A stretch of DNA of 64,000 bases from Nymphalis io. Lineage: Eukaryota > Arthropoda > Insecta > Lepidoptera > Nymphalidae. Below, one piece after another: positions 9,501 to 21,699 of the stretch (the first letter of the stretch is position 1; each line of letters starts with the position of its first letter). A program made the position numbers and the translations under genes. The notes under the pieces were generated by a model. That model was given only the letters and a program-made list of their open reading frames with translations. It did not search any database and had not been told where the DNA came from. Location: NCBI RefSeq assembly GCF_905147045.1, contig NC_065892.1, positions 5,001-69,000 on the forward strand, given 5' to 3'.

Positions 9501-11576
9501 TTATTCTAATTCTATGTCTATTTGGCCTCAGCGTTGAGGATGAAAAAAGAGTTGTTTCTGTTTCATTTAATAAAATTGTCTTTGGAATTGTACCATTTTT
9601 TAATTCTTCGATACTTTCAGTTACAGTATTATTATCAGAGTCTTTAGCCAAAGAATCTGTTTTATTATGACTTTTTATAGAAGAAGTTATTGACACAGAT
9701 GTGACAACAGCAGTGTAAACGGAAGTTGAAGCTTTTTCGGTTGTTGTCGTATTTGTCGTTTCAGGTAAGACATTTTCAGTATTAGATAAAGTAGTTAACC
9801 TAGATGGACGTCTACGTAAATTAAAATACGTTCGTGTAAAGTTTCTTGGGGACGACGATGTGAGATTTGTTTTATTTATTAAAATGTCTTTTGTGAAATT
9901 GCTATTAAGAATAGAGTCTTTTGAAAGTATAGTGCTATTTAAGCGTGAAATTTCTTTGCTTATATATAAATTTTCCGGCGTAACATTTTGTATAATCGAA
10001 TCGGTTACGTTCAGTAAAGCAATCGACTGTGGCTTTGGAGTCGACTGTGTTGTACTTGAATATTTTCTATAAGCATTAACTAATCCTACGTGTCGCGCTG
10101 GTGCGGGCCCTTTTACCGTGTTTCTTATTTTATTTTTTTCTATGATATTTTTTACAACGGAAACATCCATATCCTCGTTAATTTCTTCTTCGCCAGCGCT
10201 ATTGTTTCTATATTTTTCGGTAGCAGAATATCTTGAGTTAAACTTTCGCTTTTCTGTAGGTGTTGCTATGAAATTAACTGATTTTGTTGATGCTGACAAA
10301 AAGGGAGAATTTGTTAAATTATCATTGAAACCTGGACCTCCAAGCTTCTGACCAAAATATATAAATGGGGCCATTTCTTCATCAGGTAATTCTGTTTCAA
10401 GAGGTCGAAAATGATTGTAAATCTCTTCTGACATAAATAAAGTATGATTTCCTTTGTCTTTGTCACTGTCTACATTTTCGGATCTTGTTTTATGAATATT
10501 AGTACTGTTTGCTATTGTATTTACTTCTGCTATTTCTTCTTTCTCCTGTCTATCTGATAATGTTGTCATTTTTTCATTCTCTTGAATTGATGAAATTGTA
10601 GTCGTATCATAATTAAATTTAAAATTATCTTTAATTTCATTACTAGATGCAACTTTATTTAAATCTGGATGACTTTGTGTAATATTGTCTGTATCCGAAT
10701 AATTAAGCAAATAAAGGCCATGATTAGACTCGTCAACCTGAAACTCTTCTTCTGGATCTAATTCAACTTCTTTGTCGAGGCCTTCCAATTTTTCTGGAGG
10801 GACATACACAATACTGCTCTCCGTAGTGGTTTCTACTACAAGAGTTTTATTAATTAATTCTTTTCTTCTATTATTTAAAAACCCCGCTCTACTCTTATTT
10901 TCTTGATATAATACTCGAGGTATAAATAAGTGCCTTATTTCATGCGGTTTTACTTCCTGTCGTGTTTCTCTATTGCCTTCACGGGAGACAAGTCTCAATG
11001 TAGGTGCTATAGCCTCATTGCTAGAATTGTCGAATATAATCTTCTTTACAACGGAGCTGTTCGAATCTTTGATTTCCAATTGAGCGAACGTAGTATTACC
11101 CCTGAAATAAATAAAATGCTTTTTTAGCCGATTTATATGTATTCTGTATAAATAGCGCCTTTAATGTTTATTTAAATATTTACTAGATACAGCCAAAATG
11201 ATTGCGTTACACTGATCTATTCAAGGCTATTGTCTTTATTTTTAAATTATTAAAATAGACGTGAGTGCTATTGTAACAATTTCTGCATTGTATCTCTTTA
11301 ATATTTAGTGATATTAGAAATGATAAAAAAATAACATTTCTTAAGAATTAAAAGTAATATTGTGTACAATTTCAAAGGGCTTGTGTGGTATTACATACAA
11401 ATTATTTAAAAGGTGTAATTACTTGTGAGGCTTGTGAGCTAAGGTCGCAATGGTGTTGATGTGACTGGTCAGCCTCCCTGTTAGCAACTGTCTCCTCCTT
11501 GCTGCGAGAAGAGTCAGTAGCTGCGAGTCCCGGGTCGTGTTCACGCTGCTCTGTGTCGTAGTTCGCCGGACGCTAC
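6589..11576 (-). CDS. Receptor tyrosine kinase, Tie-like (seven assembled exons, N-terminal exon separate)
   Basis: A single-pass membrane tyrosine kinase that would signal from an extracellular ligand. Exons, all with GT/AG borders and matching phases, are 11576-11423, 11101-8668, 8573-8387, 8195-8023, 7802-7577, 7501-7174 and 7000-6589 (stop); together about 1304 residues. The ectodomain (about 770 residues) is Ser/Thr- and Asn-rich with many NxS/T sites and no domain I recognise. The membrane segment is encoded at 8863-8931, followed by a Pro-rich stretch (PVARPPIPTPTKP). The kinase has the loop LGQGNFGQV, VAVK, HRDLAARN, DFG, RWMAPE and DVWAFGILLWE, so it looks catalytically complete. The activation segment lacks tyrosine. 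The tail has NYVDL, FYQES and VYSDP, then eight pentapeptides at 6760-6879. The Drosophila Tie and Cad96Ca kinases are the closest types I recall; the lack of a cadherin domain favours Tie. Confidence 0.88.
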
Positions 11577-12455
11577 CTGAAAAGAAAAAATAATGTACTT
11601 ATTCTCAATATTGTTATTTCAAACTTTTATAAAATATGTATTAATAAATTTATACAACTAAACAATATGTCCATAGAAAATGAAAAATTACTTGTCTCAA
11701 CTGTGTCTCGTCACATATTTACAAAAATACTATTAAGAATAACGGTAAAGTAGCAGATACAGTTAAAAAGCAATTCTTAAGCTAATTAAAGTTATTTCTG
11801 CGAAATATTATAATAACTTAAACAACCCACTAGTCAAATTATACCTTCTTGGTATAAAACGTAACAAAACTATCGCAACAATTCACTTTCGGTTTCACAC
11901 AAACACACAGAGGCTGTTTCTAGAAGAGAAAGCAGAAATAGTGATGAAAAATGATACTTCAAAAAAAAGATAATGAATTATTACTTGTAGTGGTCAGTTT
12001 AATGAACGTACAGATTAATTGTATGTCTTATTAGTAGATACTATCATGATATAAAATATTTTTTTTTAATTAATTATTATAAGGACAGTCCTGTGTAAGC
12101 GTCGTTTGATTAACTTGTTTGCCTTAACTCCTACCTTACACCCTAAACAACCGTAAGTCAGTTAAAATGAAGACAAGGTATATTTTCATAGCCACAAATG
12201 TTTCGGCCTTAAAATGTGATTGCATGACAATAATTAGATGTAATCAAGCATCGCTGTTTGCCGGCATCCTTCACCTCAAATCGAGACAATAGGCTGAGAT
12301 GAAATGCAAACGAGCCAGATTGTCGCCGTCGCCTTGACATGATGTGAGTGAGATCGAACGCGATATGCAACATTATTATCAAAACTTTCTTTGAAACAAT
12401 TCCGTGAAAATACTCGATCGTCGAGACTATCGAAATGATAACGACGCGTTGTGAC

Positions 12456-12519
12456 ACACAGAAAACAGTACACAGAAAGACCACATACCGAACACCAGAA
12501 CTCGGGTCGTGGATTTCAT
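12456..12519 (-). CDS. Candidate first coding exon (signal peptide) of the receptor tyrosine kinase
   Basis: The downstream gene lacks a start codon and signal peptide. About 0.9 kb upstream, an ATG at 12519 begins MKSTTR followed by the hydrophobic run VLVFGMWSFCVLFSVC and then HNASLSFR before a stop at 12427: the shape of a secretory signal. The next exon (from 11576) needs a donor leaving one base of a codon. T|GTCACA at 12456/12455 gives a full signal peptide but is a weak donor. G|GTATGT at 12489/12488 is a better donor but would cut the hydrophobic core short. The ATG and hydrophobic segment are clear; the donor and the link to the gene are inferred. Confidence 0.45.
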
Positions 12520-13232
12520 TATATTCGATCAAAATGCATTGTGATAGTTAAGTAAACCCATGACATATTCGTTTTTTGAGCCTTACACATGTTAAGTTGA
12601 CAAACGAACCACTTTACAAAGAGTTTTGTTTCTGTTGCAATGTAAAATAGTTAATATTCTCTAGTGGCACACTGAATAGGGGTTTGATGCTACTCGACAG
12701 ATTTTAAATAAAAAGGAGAGTCACAAAAGCCTATAGTTATAATGAGAGCTCAGAATTCAGTAAAATCGCAGTATAGACTATATTACCACGAGCAGTAAAT
12801 AATTGACTGCACCTAAACATACTTAGGAAAAGTTAGCATGAATGGCACATGCGCAGTGAACGACACTTCGTGCACGACACGCACGGTTTCTAATAAGCAA
12901 AAACACTATTAAGTGTTCATTATTAAGCTACCTATAAAGAAGTATATAAGTAAGCAGTAACAAACAAATAATAAAGTTACTTTCGAGAAAGACGTAATTG
13001 GAAATATTAAACATTGATTAACTGACTAGATATTTTATTTGACTTCTGGATAAATCCAAATAGTAGTAAGAATATATTTTCACTTCCAGGCACTCATTTG
13101 TGAGTCCACGTGTAAACACGTTCAACAAAATTACTTGGTGATCTACATTAGTGCTAGTCACCGCGCAAGTACCGATCAACTGTTTGACTAATTTTAGAAA
13201 ACGCTGAAAATATTCATAGATTTTCAGATGTT
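12520..13232. other. 5' flank of the receptor tyrosine kinase gene, no gene seen
   Basis: AT-rich. The promoter should lie here if 12519 is the start codon, but I see no diagnostic promoter element. Confidence 0.35.
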
Positions 13233-13700
13233 ATTTTTTATATTTGCCGGGAAGGCAAATGACTCTACTCCACCTGATGGTAAGTGGTAGTAGAGTCCAA
13301 ACGCGACGACGGCCAGTACAGTCGGGACGAATGTCCTGCACTAGCTGCCCCCACCTTGCCGGCCCGCGAGATACCTCTACACGTGCGCTGGTAAAGAATT
13401 CCATATTTTGGACGTGCGACAAAAAAGGAGTTGCCAAATTTCTTTGTGCGCGATGGAATTGATGTCATAGTTAGGCGGTGACATCGAGAGCCAGCACGAG
13501 TAGACTTACGAAGGAAAGGGGAAGCAGGAATTAGAGAGAATAACTCAGAGCACTCGCCGTGATACAGTCGATAGAAAGCGCTCAGCGCTGCTATCTCTCG
13601 ACGCAATTGTAAAGGCTCGAGGGTGTTTGTGACCTTTTCGTCGCCAATACTGCAAACTGCATGTCGCTGCAACCGATCCAAGGCCTCCAGTAGGTACTTA
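13233..13700 (-). mobile_element. 5'-truncated copy of the window's main non-LTR (CR1/Jockey-group) family
   Basis: On the minus strand it encodes the C-terminal part of ORF2 (YLLEALDRLQRHAV..., then STRAGSRCHRLTMTSIPSRT) with several frame breaks. It ends in the family's double 3' hairpin and a short A-rich tail at 13233-13256. It aligns with 43340-43840 of the longest copy. It is more diverged than the copies at 28 and 42 kb. Confidence 0.85.
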
Positions 13701-16700
13701 ATTTTATACATATATAATTAGTGGGCTTAAAATGTTTTTGAGTCGGATAAATATTTAATATAGTAATTAATGTAAGGCATGAACTATTGAACGTAGTCAA
13801 TAACGTTGTACCTTCAGGAATGAAAGCGATTAGCGTTTAATATTGTCTTAAAAATATATAATTTAGGAATATTCGAAATAACTTCAAATTTACTACTAAG
13901 TATATCGCAATACAGACACGGTGATTCTTTAATCACTACAGAGTATTGTTATAATATTTATTTTCTTTTCTTTTTTGAAAAAAATGATGCATAACTCACC
14001 TACAATACTGTATTATTAAAAGACACAATATATTATCGAAAGACACACGTCAAACTTAGCTATATATAATAATAAATGTCATTTTGATATAAGTATTATA
14101 AAGTATTGTATGATAAAAGTACTATATATCAGTTAAATTAGGAAATAGTTTTATTCGCAAATAGTTATCTGAGCAATCGCCTCTCACATTCTTAGGTCTA
14201 AGCTTGAAATGGCCTAATTGTACAACTGGAATGTTTCACAACGCTGTACATCGGCAGGCTCAGGGCTTGGAACCACTTTAATGCTATTAACTCGAGCTTC
14301 TAAATACGAACTAGGCCTACGATATTTAGTTTTTTCTTGTCAGCGGCATCAGCTGTTAGCAAACATAAACAAATAAGCAAGATGAACACATTTTGTGTTT
14401 AGTTACAAATGATATGAGTACGAACATGATATTTTACAAGAGTAAGTTAATTTGAAACAATAAGTTGACATCAATAACAGCAGTATGTTTTAGTCACGTT
14501 GTAAAAAATGAGAAACGCCATGAGAATTTTCGTTTCGCAAGCAAGTTATCGCGTTTCAACGCGCCCCTTTGACGTCTGACGCTAAAGTTCAGAAATGTCT
14601 TGTTCTTTTATAAACAAATCAAGTGTCCGTGATCTTATAGACTGATAAGCAGCTCTGGGAGTGGCGCTTCGGTTCTACATTACTCGGTGTCAACTAATAT
14701 GAACGTACTCATTTACAGTACAGTAGATGTTTACTTTACTTACTTACAATACAATAGTGCCTGTGCAGTGATTTTGGTTTGTGCGTTATAAAGAAGATGA
14801 TTTTTGACAATTCGATGTATTGATTTAGTGTGAGGTAGTAATTATCACAGTTTAGACGTGCTCTAGGTCACCCAGCGACGTATATGGCTCGGAGTCTGCT
14901 CCATAGAGTCCCCTTCGCTTGACCGTCTCTCGTAATGCGACCGCATTCATTTGCCTACTTTGGTATCTCGCCTTTCTATTAAAAGTAATTCATATGAACC
15001 TCTAAGCCACATGAGCATGCAAATATCGTGTTTTTTTTTAAAATATTGTTATTATTAAATGATTTCAAAGATTACGTACTTATTGCTTGTACCAACACTA
15101 CGACCGCGTGTGTGGCGATAAGTTAATAAGATGCGTCAGTGTGCTTGCATCGAGATGCCTTATCCCTAAAAGATACGTTACCATATATATCGCCTTGGTG
15201 AGCTTCATTTATAAAAATGTGCTCAAGTTCATCATAATATGTTTATTTCACAGCAGTATTTTACGTTGAACTTCGTCACTCGCTCGCTCACTCCGAACGC
15301 GAATGTGGTGAAATGTCTATACAGCAACGTTTTCCCACATTACCGTTTCAATAGAAAACAATATCATACACGAAGTTTGCGAGATTGGCAAAAACTACTT
15401 TGTACAGATTACGCAGTTACACACATATACATATATACATACTTATACGATACACGGAAAAACGATTCCGTTTGAAACAATCCTCTTGTAGGACGCCTTA
15501 GCCCGCTTAGTAAATATGCTAAAATCTCATTACAATTATAATTAATGAATATACTTTTGTAAAATTTGTAAAAGATTGGCTTGCGTGTTGTAATATATTA
15601 TTAAGATATTGGTTCACTCGATAATTGAAAGATGCGTAGTAACGGATGACGTTATAATTACAACTGTAAGCACAACACCTATTGAGAAGATTCACTCACA
15701 TTGCATACAATCTGAGTGTACGGAACTGTTTGTGTACAGATTATTTAGTCCTCCTAAGTTCTTAAAGTGGCTGTACGTTCTCATAGGTCCTAAAATAATA
15801 TTCAAATTTATAAAAAGAAAGTTTGTGGCTGATTTTAATAGCTACTTCGAGTTGTAGATATCGTATGTTCAATTATTTTCCGTAAAAAATATTGTCATAA
15901 CCATTATTGCGAGTATATAGGTTAAGTACTACACAAGATTTTGATTTTATTATTATTTTGAGTAGCGGTTTCATTTTGTTTTAGATGTTAAAAGCTTCTT
16001 TTTTACACTAATTTATTTAGTTATTAAGTTACGCAGTTCCGCTTTTACAGTTTAATTTATACGTTGCTTTTACAGTTTAATTTATACGTTCTTACTGTTA
16101 GCTGTTAACATCTGTTTTATTTTTCTCAACTGAAACGTAATAATGTGTTTACAGTAATTTATTTCCAATAAGTTGTGTTTACTTTTAAAGGATTTTACAT
16201 TACCGCCGTACCAGTTTAAATTTTATATTATATGTTCTTTTAGTGTTTACTTATGTATACATCGGCAAACCAAAAAAAAATGGTCAAAATTAAACTCTAT
16301 TTATAATGGTCTTTTTGTCTCAACTCACAATATAGGCTAAAGCGTATGTTGTGTGAATGTTGTGTAAATTGTACCTGTCCTATAAAAAAAATCATGAAAG
16401 GCATTCGTTTACGAAAGCCGAATAACTATGACTCTTACAGATTATCTGTATAATATAAATAAAATATGTGGAACGATTTGGGAACCAACCTCGATATAAC
16501 AAAGTTTAGATTATTCAAATCAGTCGAGCAATTAACGAGTAATCGATTATCGCTCCTCATTTTTTAAGTCGGTTAAAAATTGCAAAAACAATATTTCGAA
16601 AAAGGTCAAAACTATATGAGTCGCTGCGTTTGTACTCGTCTGTATGTACTCGGTACTACACGTTGCACACGTCGTAATAACAGCAAGGAAACAACGTAAC

Positions 16701-17654
16701 AATTACTCACAGACCCTCACTTGTCTAAACTGGCAATCTGACTCACTTCAACCATGAAGTAAGCTCACTTATCGCCTTGGAGACTTCGTTAATATAGCTA
16801 CTAGCTGTTCTCCGCGACTCCGCCCGTGTCCAGTGTCCAGCGACTTATCCTGCACCGAGGATACCTCTCTGTCCAATTTCGTTACGATCGGTCTTGTGGT
16901 TTAATCATGATGAGGTAACAAGCAGACACACAGTCACATTGGCATTTATTGTTCTAATATTCACATTAACTATGAAATTGAATCATCTCCCGGAAGTACA
17001 TTGAAATGAATCTGCTCAACGTTTGTATTACAATACTATTTTTCTCTCATGCATTTCTACCTGACTATCAATGCACAGCTTAAACTATCGGCATAGACAC
17101 TTGGCTTTGGAGAAGAGTTTCGGTTCGTAACTTAGAGGAGCACTAAGAATTTTATACAAAACAGTCTGTGGGAACGCTCTATAATCTTGGTTATCCGATC
17201 GATCGGTCGAAGCCGAATAGTTAGTTAGTTAGAAATGAAACGGTGAAATATAAATATTAGCTGTAACCCTTATCGTATTATAAAGTTCGAGCAGGTACAG
17301 CTACTCGCAACAGTCCGTCGTTACCCGTGACAGCTTAGTGTCGAATAGACATATATCTCATTATGAACTGATATTATTCTGTGAATTTAATTCAAAATTT
17401 AGACATTATGTTACACGTCGTAGATAAAATAGGAAAGTAGTGTTAAATATTAACCAATACTTTGATTACTTCGACTGAAACACTTCACGCGATTGGAATT
17501 TATTCGATAATCTGATGATTTAAGCCGATAGTTATTCAGTGTAATCATCGCGCGTGCCTTATCAGCACGAGAGCGGTCCGCGCAATCACGAGCTGGACGA
17601 ACGGTTCTTACTAGATATAGTGGAAAGCATACGAAGACTGGCTAGCTTGTAAAT
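13701..17654. other. AT-rich intergenic DNA, no supported gene
   Basis: Short open frames occur (for example 15609-15857, plus) but none shows a recognisable motif, splice context or codon bias. Confidence 0.4.
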
Positions 17655-17815
17655 CAATCAAATTAAATCAAAACGTACTTTATTCGAGAAGTCACTTTTA
17701 AATCGTCGTGTTACACTTTTCGTGTAGTTATCGACTGACGACTTGGAATGCAGAGTGCGTCAAAAAGAACTTGGAAAAACTCAGTAGTTATTATTTATCA
17801 AAAATGAAATTATAT
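17655..17815. repeat. Probable degenerate lepidopteran retroposon fragment
   Basis: The segment from AAATCAAAACGTACTTTATT to ACTCAGTAGTTATT resembles a dispersed lepidopteran repeat I recall, whose middle part also seems to be present near 25395-25490 and 36310-36395. The identity is from memory and the copies are diverged. Confidence 0.35.
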
Positions 17816-17899
17816 CGTTAATTAAATACAATCCCTGCATGGAACATATCCTGCACGGAAGTTACCTAGTACTCGCTTTTATATCATTTACATATACTC

Positions 17900-17964
<65 letters not shown>
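17900..17964. repeat. (AT)n microsatellite
   Basis: About 30 AT units, broken once by ATTTAT at 17920-17925. Confidence 0.95.
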
Positions 17965-20900
17965 ATACTGTTTTCTTAACATAAGTCGAAGTTAATATAA
18001 AACGCTACAGCTTCATGGATCATGCCAATAAAATGGTTTATTTGTAATGAAATTTCTTAAGTTAAGAAGTTGTCAATATATTGTAATTCTAAAGTGCATA
18101 AATGTTAGTACATAAATGTAAGTCTAAAGTAAGTACCTTAACTACGAGGAATGTGTAAACATGAAGAATTTCATTTCAGTTCAATGGTATATTTAATATT
18201 TATGCGATACATGTACCTGCTCAACAACTGAATCTATTATCTACAAAATATTTAGACGTGGGATTGATCGAACAGTTCTCGCCTAATAGCGCCGGCCTAC
18301 AGGTACAAATACTTAATCATATTTCCTAATATAACGTAATATGTAACGCCTAATACACGCAAACAAAAGACAACATTTTGTAATAACGGCTCCTGTACAT
18401 TGATGTTGTTTTTATCGATTCTTTTGTGGTCATATTAAGTTATCGTCATTTAGACCACACCAGCGGTACGGCACCGAGTTGTCTGACCATAATCACCACA
18501 ATTCAAATAATTAGCTAATTTAATTATAAATATTTTCTAATTTAATAACTTATTTAATACATAAATTGCGACGTCACGATCATCATTAACGTGAAGGCTA
18601 AACATAAGAGCGATAATAGCACAGGAAGCGCCAGTAATTTGACACGCGACCGTCGGACATGTGGTTAGTATGTTCGTATATTTTGACGGGAACTTGATGA
18701 TATTAGTTTGATACATGTTTTAATTGCGATGAATTATATAATTAATAAAATCGGATGATGTGGAGACCGGCAGAGCTGGCAGGCGGCAGAGCAGAGTAGA
18801 GCCGCTCTCTTCCGGCCCGTAGATTTCGTAAGAGCCGACTAAGATAATTTTTGTTAAGCGCATTCATCAATAGGTCTCATGACGGTAGAAGGCTAACCCA
18901 GAAATATCAGGCAGCTGGCCTACGTCTACTATATCCGTTTTCCATGCAGTCGTTATACTACATTGACTCAAAGTAAATAGGATAAAGGCAAGCACGAAAA
19001 TATAGCAACTTGTACAACTTGAGTAGATAGAGGGTACATTTTCTATTATGCGGTAATATTTTGTGACTATACTATAATACTTGTAAATATGTTACTTAGT
19101 TACACATTGTGTGCAATAAATAACACTCAGTTCGAAATAAAATCTTTAGTTCCTTCTTCGAGGCTCTTGAAAAGCTTCCAAAACAAAATTTATTAAATTA
19201 ATCTTTGTTGTTGCGGCATTTTTATAGAACTATAGTTGATAAAGTTAAGCTTGATGGAAAAATAATATCATTGAAGTGTAAATCCCGAGGAATAGAAATG
19301 GTGCGCTGCGAGTACAGCTTACATCGCAATAGCTGCTGCTAAGACCTTAGTGTAGCACCTAAATAAATCCCTTCACTTCAATATTTCTAGCTGCAGAGCT
19401 TTTGTACAGCTGTGGTCTTTTACACTCAACTGAAAAATAAATCCTCTTGACACGTTCGTCTGCTTGGAAATCATTGATACACTCAAGTATTGTTACTCGT
19501 AATAACAGATATCATACTTAGTGACGCGCCGAACAAAGGAACCTAACCTTCGCCGCGTTTAAGCGCAAAACCGATTATGTAAATAAACAAATACAACGCA
19601 ACGAGTGGGACGTACAAATACATATGTACAGCGCGACCTATAAAAACTCAGCATATCGAAAATTAATTTGGCGCAAGTAATGCAAACGACTACAGAAAAA
19701 AATATTAAGGCGACATCCCAACCATGAGTATGAGCAGTGTTAGAATTTCGAGCGTGACTGACAATTAAATTCTTTTCTTGGTGAGATTGTATGTACGCAA
19801 AAACATAAACGATCCTTCCAGAAATTGTGTCGTACATACTTTTAACAATAGGTATAAGCACAAACTCGTAACTACTATTATACCGCTGAGTTTTTCTCGC
19901 TGGTCCTTCTTTGGTGTTTATATCCGAACCAGCGGTAGACTTTCGACAGTCAATAATCAATCTCTTTTGACTTTGATTAGCCGGTCAGTGGAGACTTTAA
20001 ATTTGTGTAGGATATATTTGGTGCTCGATGATGAAAGAAAATATCTTTTTTCAGTTGTGATACAGACATATGTTTATCTACTAACTTACATAGAAGCAAC
20101 GCGGTGGGATACACTCCAAACCGTTAACTTAGAGCAGCGGGCATTGCATTAACGTGGTTACAAAACTAACCTCAAAGTTGGCATTCTTGGTAAAAAAAAC
20201 ATCGTAAATAATTGATACCTTACAAGCCTTAAGCCGATATTCTCATGGTCGACATTATAAATTCATAATGCGATGTAACGATAAGCTGACACAATAGTGG
20301 AAAGGCACATTATATATGCCAATACCGATTGACTTTTTATTAATGTTTATATTGATTTTGGCCAGAGGTGTATTTTGTTTCGGAAGCTGTAGTAACTTTT
20401 GTGCCGAATCCAATAAGAGTTATATTAGCTTGCACCCATTGGATAAAACAATTGTTATTACAACCAATACATGTTGTTAGTACTTTTAATGTATCTTGAT
20501 TGAAATCTCGACATATAATGCTTAATCAAGATAAGATTTAGACATAGACACGTGATCTCTATAACAGTTTGTTGCATTATATCGTCAATTGTATAACGCT
20601 GTTGAGGAATTTGGCGACAGACGAGAATTCCATTCTTTTGGTTATCTTCCCTACATTGCTTAAAATGACTTATAATTTGTAGGTTTTTAGCTTCATTGAA
20701 ACAACAATACAAACAGAGAACATTATGAAAATGTATTCTTCCTGACCGAAGATTAGCAAAACGACTTGCCTCGATGACTAGGCAACAGTGCAGAATATTA
20801 AAGTACACAAATTTATGCACAAACAGGTGCGCTCCCTATTGCTTCATTCTCCTGATCCCATTGGGACGGCAATCATCGGTGCCCGAGTCCGAGCCGGAGC

Positions 20901-21545
20901 TCCGAGCCGCTGGGCAATGTATAGTGGTCGTATCCCTACTCACACACTCAAATTCAAGCTCGCAACGAACCAAATCTAGGAACGAGTTTCAAATCACTCT
21001 AATGACCTATTTAGTGTGACTTCACGAACGATTAAAAACAAAAGTGATTTTGTCTCTCGACTATGAATAAGACTTCTTATCAACATTCATAATTTTTTCA
21101 TTTATTTTTTACAAATAATCTACATGGAAACATTACGGACACGTGGTAGTGATAAACGTAATATTTTAATATTGTTGATTGACTCAGTGTTTTATTTAAA
21201 AAAGGTCACTTGTATACTCGTATTATACGACTTTAGGCGAGACCAACAAATATTTAAGCAGACTTCTTTCCACAAGATGAATCTCATTAACTTGATTTAT
21301 TGAGTCAGTAGATATTGAAGCAGAACAATCATTTGCAATGAACGCTCTGAGAACTAGAACTCATGAATTATTGAAATATCTTTACTGTTTCGCAACATCA
21401 AATATAGTCGCATTAATATTTTATAAAGAACGACAAACATAATAATAATCGCGAGAATATTTCTTAATTAAAAATTATAATGACATATACTTTTATGTTA
21501 TTAACGTCAGTATAATATTAAACGACAAATCAAATAATGTTTTTA
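17965..21545. other. AT-rich intergenic DNA, no supported gene
   Basis: The two overlapping open frames near 19559-20152 lie on opposite strands and have no recognisable domain. 20840-20990 is GC-richer and resembles part of a dispersed repeat also seen near 45860 (CCATTGGGACGGCAATC), but I cannot delimit it. Confidence 0.35.
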
Positions 21546-21562
21546 AGAAGAAGAAGAAGAAA
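21546..21562. repeat. (AAG)n microsatellite
   Basis: Five to six AAG units followed by AAAGCGAG. Confidence 0.85.
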
Positions 21563-21675
21563 GCGAGATGTCACCGGCTCAGAGCCGGCGCATCGTGACA
21601 GTGATAACTCACTTTTCAGGATTTAAGTACATGAATACTTTTTTTTTTTTAATTACAGTTACTAAAACATTGTAG

Positions 21676-21699
21676 ATTGTATTACCTAGGTAATACAAT
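21676..21699. repeat. Perfect 24-bp palindrome
   Basis: ATTGTATTACCT followed immediately by its exact reverse complement, with no spacer. A second hairpin, CCGGCTC-A-GAGCCGG, lies about 100 bp to the left, and CTGTCAC/GTGACAG motifs flank both. Confidence 0.9.

Noticed and set aside
9860..10351. Plus-strand frames opposite the kinase ectodomain
   Set aside because: Shadows of the low-complexity Ser/Thr-rich coding exon on the minus strand.
17900..17964. (AT)n tract as a possible origin or promoter
   Set aside because: A plain microsatellite with no gene next to it.
19559..20152. Overlapping frames of 124 and 133 codons on opposite strands
   Set aside because: No recognised motif on either strand and no splice context; both could not be real at once.
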